A DNA stretch of 11,208 bases. Origin: Bacteroidota bacterium (GTDB taxonomy: Bacteria > Bacteroidota > Bacteroidia > NS11-12g > UBA955). How positions within the stretch are numbered: the first letter of the stretch is position 1; every line of letters starts with the position of its first letter. Shown here piece by piece: positions 1-6,837 of this stretch. The notes under the pieces were generated by a model, which ran no database searches, had not been told where the DNA came from, and saw only the letters and a program-made list of their open reading frames with translations. Position numbers and translations under genes: made by a program. The DNA lies in contig SXYY01000166.1 in the NCBI GenBank assembly GCA_005788145.1, positions 1 through 11,208 of the forward strand, given 5' to 3'.

Positions 1-676
1 ACTGAATTGCCTCATTCACCCAACCCATGGCCATGGCAAATTGCGCCTCTTTCGACAAATCAGAATTATCCAAAACGCGGTAATCACCGGTGAGCGTCAA
101 AGGACTATTTTCCCGACTCGCATCGATGGTATCACGGTGTTCCAAATTCTTGGCGATTTCCTCTAGGGTTACCTCATCTCCCTTGGCCGAAAGCTCAGCA
201 AATCGGCGTTGGGCCCTCACTTCAGGACTCGCGGTCATGAATATTTTCAACTCTGCATCGGGGAATACCACAGTCCCAATGTCGCGACCATCCATCACAA
301 CGCCTCTATTGGAACCAATCGCTTGTTGCAGCGCCACCATCTTTGTTCTTACCGCTGCAATTTTGGCCACCTCGCTAACCTTGGAGGCCACCTCAATGTT
401 TCGGATTTCAGACTCCACAGACACGCCATTCAATGTGACTTCTGATTGTTGTTTCGCATTGTTTTCAAACCCCACCTGAACATTCGCTAAAGCACTAACA
501 ATCGCAGCTTCATCATTCACATCCACCTTTGACTGCAACATGTGAAGGGTCACAGCGCGGTACATCGCCCCACTATCAATAAACACATAACCCATGGATT
601 TTGCCAGGGCTTTTGCCAAGGTTCCTTTGCCACAGCTGCTGTATCCATCAATGGCGATATTAATTTTCTTTTGCAT
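1..676 (-). CDS. cmk: Cytidylate (CMP/dCMP) kinase, 3' end cut by window edge
   Basis: Transfers the ATP gamma-phosphate to CMP or dCMP in cytoplasmic pyrimidine nucleotide synthesis. The reading frame from ATG at 676 stays open for 225 codons to the left edge. The N-terminus carries a P-loop (GYSSCGKGT, about residues 11-19), followed by the family motif IDSGAMYRAV (33-42). The conserved DGRDIGTVVFPDAELKIF block lies at 129-146 and the arginine-rich lid SPEVRAQRR at 150-158. RDTIDASRENSPL (181-193) and VLDNSDLS (201-208) close the CMP-kinase core. The family is usually about 225-230 residues, so only a few C-terminal residues should be missing. It begins 7 bases after porQ stops on the same strand and is probably co-transcribed with it; from memory, porQ-cmk adjacency recurs in Bacteroidota. 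The P-loop reads GKGT, as in the E. coli enzyme, and is not a defect. Confidence 0.96.
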   Translation of the reverse strand, partial: MQKKINIAIDGYSSCGKGTLAKALAKSMGYVFIDSGAMYRAVTLHMLQSKVDVNDEAAIVSALANVQVGFENNAKQQSEVTLNGVSVESEIRNIEVASKVSEVAKIAAVRTKMVALQQAIGSNRGVVMDGRDIGTVVFPDAELKIFMTASPEVRAQRRFAELSAKGDEVTLEEIAKNLEHRDTIDASRENSPLTLTGDYRVLDNSDLSKEAQFAMAMGWVNEAIQ

Positions 677-683
677 GGGTCGA

Positions 684-1763
684 TTATAATACGGGAATAC
701 CCCTGCAAGCCGTGTGCGCGATTGTCCGTTTCTTCGAAAAACGCGCAGGGTCCAACACCAATGAAAATTGATTCGAGTTTTGGCCTGGAAAGTAAGACGC
801 ACTTCCGTAGGTAATGTCAATTTTTGCCATTCGAAATTTCATACCCCAGCCAAATCCTGAAGTTCCACGACGCTCAGAAGTTGTCATCTCCATCCGCCTT
901 TGGTGGCTGTAGCCGATGAGTATACTCAGATTTTGTCCCAAAGCCAATTCTGTCCCAACCGCCATATGACGCGTCAACTTGGCGCCAAACCCTGCTTCTT
1001 GGGGCACAACGGGCTTTCCGTTTAAATCAATTTGTCCGCCATTGTCTAAATATTGGTCGTAGGTCAGGTCCCATTTCTGCAAGCTATGGGCTGTCAAATG
1101 GAATCGCAGGGGCATGTGCTTGGGACTGATTGAAACGGCTGCTTGTATGTTCAATGGAAGAGGCTCTCTCCCTGCATCTCGGTAGGTAACGACTTGCGCG
1201 CCTATGTTTTTAACCAGCACACCCCAACTGAGGACAGAATCTCGTTTCACATAATTGCAACCCAAATTCATGAAAACCCCATTGGAGACATAGGGCCCCA
1301 AAATGCTGTAGACCATCCCCATTTGGGCACCCACCCGAAAGTTTGGCCTCAACAAATAGGAAGCACCCACCCCCAATTGTGTTTCGTTGGCCGAAACTGT
1401 GCCTTGGGGATTTCCTCCCGCGTCAAAGGCATCCATGGTCCCGTAGTCGATGTACTGAGCATATCCCGACCACATGATGTGCTTGCCTTTCCATGCGCCA
1501 ACAGCATTGGCCGACATCACCGTGGGCAAAATTGATCCCGCACTAAGCGCAAATTTCTTTTCGTGGCTTTCATTGAGCAAGGCTGGGTTATTCACCGATT
1601 GCAAAACATCGCCAAAGGGTTGCGAAACCAAATAACCACTCCATGCCAAGGCGCGGCTGTGCAAGGGAACGTCCAAAATACGAAAAACGCCATTGCCACC
1701 GCTTTGGGCAAACAGCGATTGCATGCCCAATGCCAAAGATATAATCCAAGTGCGTTTTTGCAT
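684..1763 (-). CDS. porQ: Type IX secretion system outer-membrane protein PorQ
   Basis: PorQ is an outer-membrane beta-barrel which, in Porphyromonas gingivalis, works with PorZ, PorU and PorV in the surface complex that processes and anchors T9SS cargo. The 359-residue product starts MQKRTWIISLALGMQSLFAQ, a short signal peptide with likely cleavage after FA at about residue 19. It continues with PorQ-like blocks: SVNNPALLN (56-64), a barrel region rich in alternating hydrophobic strands, MPLRFHLTAHSLQKWDLTY (217-235), and MAVGTELALGQNLSILIGYSHQRRMEM (267-293), then SGFGWGMKF near 302-310. I chose the ATG at 1763 because it opens directly on the signal peptide; the frame can extend to an ATG at 1826, but that would bury the signal peptide behind 21 residues. 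A basic tail of about 19 residues (RFSKKR..., 341-359) follows the last apparent barrel strand. Family assignment is from motif recognition; membership in the PorV/PorQ-like barrel group is firm, the PorQ name very likely. Confidence 0.9.
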   Translation of the reverse strand: MQKRTWIISLALGMQSLFAQSGGNGVFRILDVPLHSRALAWSGYLVSQPFGDVLQSVNNPALLNESHEKKFALSAGSILPTVMSANAVGAWKGKHIMWSGYAQYIDYGTMDAFDAGGNPQGTVSANETQLGVGASYLLRPNFRVGAQMGMVYSILGPYVSNGVFMNLGCNYVKRDSVLSWGVLVKNIGAQVVTYRDAGREPLPLNIQAAVSISPKHMPLRFHLTAHSLQKWDLTYDQYLDNGGQIDLNGKPVVPQEAGFGAKLTRHMAVGTELALGQNLSILIGYSHQRRMEMTTSERRGTSGFGWGMKFRMAKIDITYGSASYFPGQNSNQFSLVLDPARFSKKRTIAHTACRGIPVL

Positions 1764-1769
1764 CTGCAA

Positions 1770-1777
1770 CAAATTTA
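1770..1777 (-). promoter_or_regulatory. Bacteroidota -7-like motif before porQ (TAAATTTG)
   Basis: On the minus strand these bases read TAAATTTG, an exact match to the Bacteroidota primary sigma-factor -7 consensus TAnnTTTG. It ends only 6 bases before the porQ ATG, so a start site about 5-7 bases downstream would give a leaderless or nearly leaderless transcript. No clear TTTG or TTG lies at the usual -33 distance, so this is a weak call in a short AT-rich stretch. Confidence 0.3.
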
Positions 1778-1791
1778 CAGCACAAGACGTA

Positions 1792-1819
1792 TTTGACACA
1801 GTTATTTTCACGAAATTTG
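1792..1819 (+). promoter_or_regulatory. Possible weak promoter for ribF (TTTG ... GAAATTTG)
   Basis: A TTTG at 1792-1795 is followed 16 bases later by GAAATTTG at 1812-1819, one mismatch from TAnnTTTG, and then by the ribF ATG at 1831. The spacer is shorter than the roughly 19-21 bases usual between Bacteroidota -33 and -7 elements. It lies in the 67-base divergent gap, the only non-coding space upstream of ribF, so some promoter for the rightward block is expected here. The precise element is uncertain. Confidence 0.25.
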
Positions 1820-1830
1820 CCGCCACTGAG

Positions 1831-2766
1831 ATGAAACAACCCTATCACAATCCTGCCGAAATCCCCACCCAGCAACCGCTGGTCATCACACAGGGCACAT
1901 TCGACGGGGTTCATTTGGGTCATCAAAAAGTACTGAAACAGGTAGTCGCGCTTGCCAAATCAAAGAATACGCAAAGTCTTCTCATCACCTACCACCCTCA
2001 TCCGCGGCTTGTGATTGACCCAAGCAACCAGGAACTAAGGATGCTTAGCAGTATCGAAGAAAAAGCCGATGCCGTTTACGCCTTGGGTGTTGATTATGTT
2101 TTGGTATTGCCCTTCACCCAAGAATTTGCACAATTATCACCCCGCGATTTCGTGGAATCAATTTTGGTGAACCAGTTGCACGTAGACACCATTGTAATTG
2201 GGTACGATCACCGTTTTGGCAAGAACCGTGCGGGCGATTTCCATAGCTTGGTGGCGCTTGCCAATGAATACAACTTTCAGGTCGAGGAAATTCCTGCCTC
2301 CGAAATAGACGCCATAGCCATCAGCAGTACACGCATCCGCAAAGCCTTGTCAAACAAACAATTAAGCGAAGCAAACACACTCCTCGGAAAGCCATACATA
2401 CTCACCGGTATCGTAACAGAAGGAAAAAAACTGGGTAGAACCATTGGGTTTCCGACGGCGAATTTGCGAATTGAAGATCCCTACAAATTGATCCCGCCAA
2501 CCGGGGTTTACGCTGGCTACTGCGAAGTAGAAAATAAGCGATACAAAATGGTTTGCAACATCGGGACACGTCCTACCGTTGAGGGGAACACATTGACCAT
2601 TGAAGCCCACATTTTCGATTTTGATAAAAACATTTACAACCAACCCATTTCCCTGTTTTTGGTACAGTATTTGAGAAATGAGCAGCAATTCGATTCGCTA
2701 GAATCGCTCAAAACCCAAATTCTTATCGATGTACAACACGCCCAATCATTGGTTACATTGGATTAA
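1831..2766 (+). CDS. ribF: Bifunctional riboflavin kinase / FAD synthetase
   Basis: Phosphorylates riboflavin to FMN and adenylylates FMN to FAD in the cytoplasm. The 311 residues match the usual length of the bifunctional enzyme. The N-terminal nucleotidyltransferase domain shows GTFDGVHLGH (22-31, carrying the HxGH-type motif), GYDHRFGKNRAGD (124-136) and ISSTRIRKAL (164-173). The C-terminal flavokinase domain shows GRTIGFPTANL (203-213), GVYAGY (225-230), NIGTRPTV (243-250) and IEAHIFDFD (257-265), which includes the expected catalytic glutamate E258. I chose ATG 1831, about 20 residues before the GTFDG motif, over the upstream in-frame ATG at 1693, which would add 46 residues with no family counterpart and run through the divergent gap into porQ. 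Its last 38 bases are shared with the M23 peptidase gene. It is the first gene of the rightward block. Confidence 0.97.
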   Translation: MKQPYHNPAEIPTQQPLVITQGTFDGVHLGHQKVLKQVVALAKSKNTQSLLITYHPHPRLVIDPSNQELRMLSSIEEKADAVYALGVDYVLVLPFTQEFAQLSPRDFVESILVNQLHVDTIVIGYDHRFGKNRAGDFHSLVALANEYNFQVEEIPASEIDAIAISSTRIRKALSNKQLSEANTLLGKPYILTGIVTEGKKLGRTIGFPTANLRIEDPYKLIPPTGVYAGYCEVENKRYKMVCNIGTRPTVEGNTLTIEAHIFDFDKNIYNQPISLFLVQYLRNEQQFDSLESLKTQILIDVQHAQSLVTLD

Positions 2767-3598
2767 GTCAACAGCATTGTTGGCTTTGCTGGTTTTGTGT
2801 GCACCGGCATCCGCTCAAGACGATGAGGAGGATTATGGAGAGGAAGAAGGCGACTACATTGTAGAAGACTCTGCATGGATGCTCACGGCTGATACCGCCG
2901 CCTTTTATTACGAAGAAGGAGAGTTCATTATCCCTGGCATGTTGCCCGAATACGATTTCTATGCATTTTGGGACACCATGCACGTGGATGCCTATCGCTT
3001 TGATCTAAGAAAATTGCAAGAAACCATCCCCCTCACGGTACTAGAAATGGATTGTGATTTTGCGATGCCCATTTATGGCAAAACCAACTCGCCCTTTGGA
3101 TGGAGACATGGTCGGCCCCACACAGGAATCGACTTACAACTTCGCACTGGGGATTCTGTGTACGCCATGTTTGATGGTGTTGTGCGCATGAGCAAATACT
3201 ACAATGGCTATGGAAATTGCGTGGTGGTTCGTCATTACAATGGACTTGAAACCCTCTATGCCCACTTGAGCAAGCTTGACGTTCGACCCGGCATGTTGAT
3301 CAACGCAGGACAGCTATTGGGCTTGGGCGGGTCTACCGGACACAGTACTGGTCCACATTTGCATTTTGAAATACGATTTTTGGGCAGACCATTAAACCCC
3401 TCAGTGGTGGTGGATTTTCCCAACGAAACCATCAAGATCGACACGCTGAATATCGAATCCAAAATCTTCCAAATGCCAGCAGGCACGTATCGTTACAAGA
3501 AAAGAAGAATTCGCTACCGGAGCAGCAGGGGTCGCAAACGCAGATATTCCTACGAGATTAGAATAGAAGAAGTGTATCAATCGTTATACAGGGTATAA
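2729..3598 (+). CDS. Secreted M23-family (LytM/lysostaphin-type) metallopeptidase
   Basis: Probable zinc endopeptidase acting on peptidoglycan cross-links or stem peptides outside the inner membrane. Of 289 residues, 1-29 form a signal peptide with hydrophobic core STALLALLVL and an ASA|Q-like cleavage site. The M23 domain spans about 109-225. Its zinc ligands are intact: H131 and D135 in PHTGIDL, and H212 in GPHLHFE; H179 (LYAH) and H210 are the matching catalytic histidines. After cleavage the mature protein opens with a strongly acidic stretch (31-48), and it ends with a strongly basic tail (257-272, rich in K and R); both flank the catalytic domain. No LysM, SH3 or coiled-coil domain is apparent. 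The ATG at 2729 lies inside ribF (38-base overlap, different frame) and is the only in-frame start that keeps a complete signal peptide. The intact active site argues for an enzyme rather than an EnvC/NlpD-like activator. Its natural target and any link to the gliding genes downstream are unknown. Confidence 0.9.
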   Translation: MYNTPNHWLHWIKSTALLALLVLCAPASAQDDEEDYGEEEGDYIVEDSAWMLTADTAAFYYEEGEFIIPGMLPEYDFYAFWDTMHVDAYRFDLRKLQETIPLTVLEMDCDFAMPIYGKTNSPFGWRHGRPHTGIDLQLRTGDSVYAMFDGVVRMSKYYNGYGNCVVVRHYNGLETLYAHLSKLDVRPGMLINAGQLLGLGGSTGHSTGPHLHFEIRFLGRPLNPSVVVDFPNETIKIDTLNIESKIFQMPAGTYRYKKRRIRYRSSRGRKRRYSYEIRIEEVYQSLYRV

Positions 3599-3617
3599 AA
3601 GGTTGATCTGATTCAAC

Positions 3618-3625
3618 TATTTTTG
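3618..3625 (+). promoter_or_regulatory. Bacteroidota -7-like motif before gldA (TATTTTTG)
   Basis: TATTTTTG exactly fits TAnnTTTG and sits in the 35-base gap between the M23 peptidase stop and the gldA GTG, ending 8 bases before that start. A TTG at 3603-3605 is too close (12-base spacing) for a standard -33 element. If used, it would give a very short or absent leader for a gldAFG-ruvA transcript. It may equally be chance in a T-rich gap. Confidence 0.35.
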
Positions 3626-3633
3626 TATTTTCT

Positions 3634-4356
3634 GTGAGCATTCAAGTCAATCAATTATCCAAACGCTACGGCAACCAGTGGGCAGTCAACGATTTATCGT
3701 TTGAAATCCCCACGGGTGAAATTGTGGGTTTTTTAGGTCCGAACGGCGCCGGAAAATCCACCACAATGAAAATACTCACCGGCTACATCCCCGCAACCAG
3801 TGGCGATGCCGTGGTATGTGGCTTTAATCTCAACACGGATAGTTTATCGGTGCGCAAACGCGTGGGCTATCTGCCAGAGCACAATCCCTTGTACCTCGAC
3901 ATGTATGTAGCAGAGTACCTGCAATTTTCAGCAGGCATGGCAGGGGTTTCCAAAGTGAAATCGGCGGTGGAAAATGCCATCGAATTGACCCAGCTTTCAC
4001 CCGAAAGAAACAAGAAAATCGGACAGCTATCGAAGGGCTATCGCCAGCGTGTTGGATTGGCACAAGCATTGATTCACGACCCTGAAGTCCTCATCCTCGA
4101 CGAGCCCACATCGGGACTAGATCCGAATCAGGTGGTAGAGATGCGAAATGTGATCAAAAACCTGGGAAAAAACAAAACCGTATTGCTCAGTACGCACATC
4201 ATGCAAGAAGTGGAAGCCATGTGTAGCCGCGTCATTTTATTGAATCATGGAAAAATTGTGGCTGACAATACCCTGGACGGACTCAAAAAGACTTCGCCCA
4301 ATGACTCGTTAGAAACCATTTTTAGAAATTTAACCAGCCATGTGGGTAGTATTTAA
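3634..4356 (+). CDS. gldA: Gliding-associated ABC transporter ATP-binding subunit GldA
   Basis: Cytoplasmic ATPase expected to drive the GldF/GldG membrane components; in Flavobacterium johnsoniae GldA, GldF and GldG are required for gliding, although the substrate is unknown. In 240 residues all nucleotide-binding motifs are present: Walker A GPNGAGKST (35-43), signature LSKGYRQR (132-139), Walker B VLILDE (152-157), D-loop SGLD (160-163) and switch histidine H188. The Q-loop region reads GYLPEHNPLYLDMY (78-91) with glutamate E82 in place of glutamine, a pattern I associate with GldA and related ABC-2 ATPases. Translation starts at GTG 3634; no upstream ATG suits. The 3' end overlaps gldF by 17 bases. 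It ends soon after SLETIFRNLT, so it lacks the C-terminal extension of roughly 55-60 residues I recall in the F. johnsoniae protein (about 298 residues). Adjacent gldF and gldG support the name over a generic ABC ATPase. Confidence 0.9.
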   Translation: MSIQVNQLSKRYGNQWAVNDLSFEIPTGEIVGFLGPNGAGKSTTMKILTGYIPATSGDAVVCGFNLNTDSLSVRKRVGYLPEHNPLYLDMYVAEYLQFSAGMAGVSKVKSAVENAIELTQLSPERNKKIGQLSKGYRQRVGLAQALIHDPEVLILDEPTSGLDPNQVVEMRNVIKNLGKNKTVLLSTHIMQEVEAMCSRVILLNHGKIVADNTLDGLKKTSPNDSLETIFRNLTSHVGSI

Positions 4357-5068
4357 AAAAGAAATTCGCAGTTTTCTCGGCTCCTTCATTGCCTATATCG
4401 TAATGGGGGTCTTTTTGATCATTACTGGCATATTCATGTGGATCATTCAGGAGAACAATGTATTGGATTTGGGCATTGCGAGTTTGCAAGTCATGTTCAA
4501 TATCGCACCCTACATTCTCATTTTCTTGGTTTCGGCCATTACGATGCGCAGTTTGAGCGAAGAACGGAGACTCGGCACCATTGAAATATTGACCACCCGT
4601 CCGGTAAGCGACACATCCATTTTGTTGGGCAAGTATTTTGCCGCAGTGGGCTTGATAGTTTTCACGCTATTGCCTACGCTGTTTTACTACTACACCATTC
4701 ATCAGCTGGCCGATCCGCTACAAGGCATTGATAACGGCGCCACCTGGGGATCGTATTTGGGGCTGATTTTATTGGCTGCGAGCTACGCGAGCATCGGACT
4801 ATTCGCTTCATCACTTACCGATAACCAAATTGTTTCATTAATCATTTCGATGGTGTTGTGTTTCTTTTGGTTTGGGGTTCTCAGCTTGTTGGGCGATGTA
4901 AAAGCCCTGGATGTAATTGGCAAAAGCTTAGAGTGGTTCAGCCTTGATTTCCATTACCAATCGATCAGTCGCGGTGTGCTCGACACACGAGATATTGTAT
5001 ACTTTTTGGGTTTCATTGCTACCTTTTTGGGTGGTACTAAATTGGTTTTCGAAAGCAGAAAATGGTGA
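4340..5068 (+). CDS. gldF: Gliding-associated ABC transporter permease GldF
   Basis: Inner-membrane permease of the ABC-2 type, paired with GldA and GldG. The 242-residue protein shows six hydrophobic segments at about 15-36, 52-69, 99-119, 137-158, 163-186 and 217-236. The start MWVVFKKEIRSFLGSF resembles the amphipathic N-terminus of GldF proteins. The cytoplasmic loop SEERRLGTIEILTTRPVSD (73-91) is the conserved ABC-2 coupling region that contacts the ATPase. It begins 17 bases before gldA ends and shares 7 bases with gldG if the first ATG of gldG is used, so coordinated translation is likely. The length is typical for the family. Confidence 0.92.
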   Translation: MWVVFKKEIRSFLGSFIAYIVMGVFLIITGIFMWIIQENNVLDLGIASLQVMFNIAPYILIFLVSAITMRSLSEERRLGTIEILTTRPVSDTSILLGKYFAAVGLIVFTLLPTLFYYYTIHQLADPLQGIDNGATWGSYLGLILLAASYASIGLFASSLTDNQIVSLIISMVLCFFWFGVLSLLGDVKALDVIGKSLEWFSLDFHYQSISRGVLDTRDIVYFLGFIATFLGGTKLVFESRKW

Positions 5069-6834
5069 TGAAAAAGTACAGCAATCGAATCCAATCCCTG
5101 CTTGAGTTCATCACCCTTCTTGTTGTGGTGGCTGTGGCAAATATCTTGGCGAATGTTTACTATCAGCGCGTAGATTTAACCAGCGAGCAGCGTTACACAC
5201 TGTCTGAAACAAGCAAAAAACTATCGAAAGGACTAAAAGAAAAGTTGTATTTCCGGTTGTACCTGGATGGTGAGATGTCTGCACGTTTCAAAAACCTGCG
5301 CAACGAAATCCGCGATATGGCCTATGAGTGCAGAGAGCTCAGTGGTCGCAAAATCGAAATTGAAATTATCGATCCTTTCGAAGGCAAATTAACCTCTGAA
5401 ATTAGCGGCATTTTGGAGGATTTTCAATCCCGGGGTGTTTTACATCAGCGCGATATTGACGACGAGGGGAGCAATTCCACCGTGATCAAAAACATCATAC
5501 CGGGTGCTGAGATGAGCTATGCGGGAAAAACGGTCGCCATCAATTTTTACGAACACGATGTGGCCATGGATGCTGACAACAACATCAAACGGGCCATTGA
5601 TAATGTGGAATACGAAATTGCGAACGGATTGAGGCAGTGCATTCTTGAAAAGTCGAAAAACATCACTGTGGCTGATGGTTCTGGCGAGATGATTGACAAC
5701 CGCGTAGCTGATTTCGCGCAGGAATTGTCAAAGTATTACAATGTTTCGGCACTCAACCTCAATGTTGCTGACCCACAAAGTGCAGAGCCCTTCGTTGAAA
5801 AACTCAAATCAGCACCGAATCCAGAGGCCATGGGTAGCTTACTCGTGGAAAGCCTCCAAAAGCGATTGAACAACAGCGATTTGTTGTTGGTCATCAAACC
5901 TGCCAAGGACTACACCCCCGCTGAGTTATACTTGATGGATCAATTTGCACTGAAAGGTGGCAAGGTTATTTGGATGATTGACCCTGTGCACGCAGAAATT
6001 GACAGTTTTGAGAGAAATTCTCAAATCATTGCGATGGACAACCAACTTGAGAACATCTCAGCCTCTTTGTTTCATTACGGGGTAAAATTGGAATCCACCT
6101 TATTGATGGATGCCAACTGCAATGCCATCCCCATTCCCGTGGGTGGTAGGCCTGAAATGATCGACTTCTACTATTTCCCCGTGTTTATGTCGTCGACCTC
6201 CCCACACATTATCAACCGCAACGTGGGTCCAATTTGGGGACAGTTTCCGGCGACGTTATCGGCGAAATCGAAAACATCATTGAACGTGACGCCACTGCTG
6301 AGCAGTTCTCCCTATACAAAAACCATCCAGGCACCCGCCACCGTGGATTTGGAAACGGCTTACATGCAATCCCGAGACGACAGATACAGAAGCACATTAA
6401 GGGGCGGCAGTAGGTTATCAGCGGTACTATTGGAAGGAAAATTCGAATCGCCCTTCATCTACCAAAAACACTATGACGGGGTGCCATTCATACCCAATGG
6501 CAATAGCAAAATGATTGTGATTGCGGACGGGGATATCATGCGAAATGGCATCAGCGGTCGGGGCGGAATTTACCCAACTGGATTCGATCGCTTTACCAAA
6601 ACCACCTTTGCCAACAAGAAATTCTTGTTGAATTGCATCGACTACCTCATTGATGACAATGGATTGATTGAGATTCGCGCCAAAGAAAAGACTTTGCGCT
6701 TGTTAGACACCGAGAAAACCCGTATCGAGCGCAGTTATTGGCAATGGTTCAACATCATTGCGCCATTGTTGAGCATGCTCATTTTTGGGGTTGCTAACCA
6801 TATTTACCGCAAACGCAAATACCAAACCAACTAA
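5062..6834 (+). CDS. gldG: Gliding-associated ABC transporter substrate-binding/auxiliary protein GldG
   Basis: Membrane-anchored auxiliary subunit of the GldAFG transporter. It has 590 residues: one N-terminal membrane segment (about 13-32), a large soluble domain on the periplasmic side, and a C-terminal membrane segment (about 562-582) before a short basic tail (YRKRKYQTN). The region just after the first segment, VDLTSEQRYTLSETSKKLSK (37-56), is the hallmark opening of the GldG / ABC_transp_aux family, followed by the thioredoxin-like strand pattern around IEIEIIDPF (98-106). VIWMIDPV, near the middle, matches the DUF-like auxiliary core. Two starts are possible: ATG 5062, or ATG 5068, which overlaps the gldF stop as TGATG and suits stop-restart translation; the difference is two residues. 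ruvA follows after 3 bases. Confidence 0.93.
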   Translation: MVMKKYSNRIQSLLEFITLLVVVAVANILANVYYQRVDLTSEQRYTLSETSKKLSKGLKEKLYFRLYLDGEMSARFKNLRNEIRDMAYECRELSGRKIEIEIIDPFEGKLTSEISGILEDFQSRGVLHQRDIDDEGSNSTVIKNIIPGAEMSYAGKTVAINFYEHDVAMDADNNIKRAIDNVEYEIANGLRQCILEKSKNITVADGSGEMIDNRVADFAQELSKYYNVSALNLNVADPQSAEPFVEKLKSAPNPEAMGSLLVESLQKRLNNSDLLLVIKPAKDYTPAELYLMDQFALKGGKVIWMIDPVHAEIDSFERNSQIIAMDNQLENISASLFHYGVKLESTLLMDANCNAIPIPVGGRPEMIDFYYFPVFMSSTSPHIINRNVGPIWGQFPATLSAKSKTSLNVTPLLSSSPYTKTIQAPATVDLETAYMQSRDDRYRSTLRGGSRLSAVLLEGKFESPFIYQKHYDGVPFIPNGNSKMIVIADGDIMRNGISGRGGIYPTGFDRFTKTTFANKKFLLNCIDYLIDDNGLIEIRAKEKTLRLLDTEKTRIERSYWQWFNIIAPLLSMLIFGVANHIYRKRKYQTN

Positions 6835-6837
6835 CCC

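Noticed and set aside
25..36. Tandem CCATGGCCATGG
   Set aside because: Inside cmk coding sequence it simply encodes Ala-Met-Ala-Met-Gly; a short chance repeat.
90..479. Open frame of 129 codons on the plus strand opposite cmk
   Set aside because: It lies antisense to a clearly recognisable cmk and shows no family motifs or coherent start region; an incidental open frame.
1143..1535. Open frame of 130 codons on the plus strand opposite porQ
   Set aside because: Antisense to the PorQ barrel; the translation has no domain features and no upstream signals.
1793..1798. Exact TTGACA resembling an E. coli -35 box
   Set aside because: No TATAAT-like box follows at 16-18 bases, and the Bacteroidota primary sigma factor uses different motifs.
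1764..1826. Upstream in-frame ATG extension of porQ
   Set aside because: It would bury the signal peptide behind 21 residues; ATG 1763 opens directly on it.
1693..1830. Upstream in-frame ATG extension of ribF
   Set aside because: It would add 46 residues without family counterpart and extend across the gap into porQ; ATG 1831 gives the normal length.
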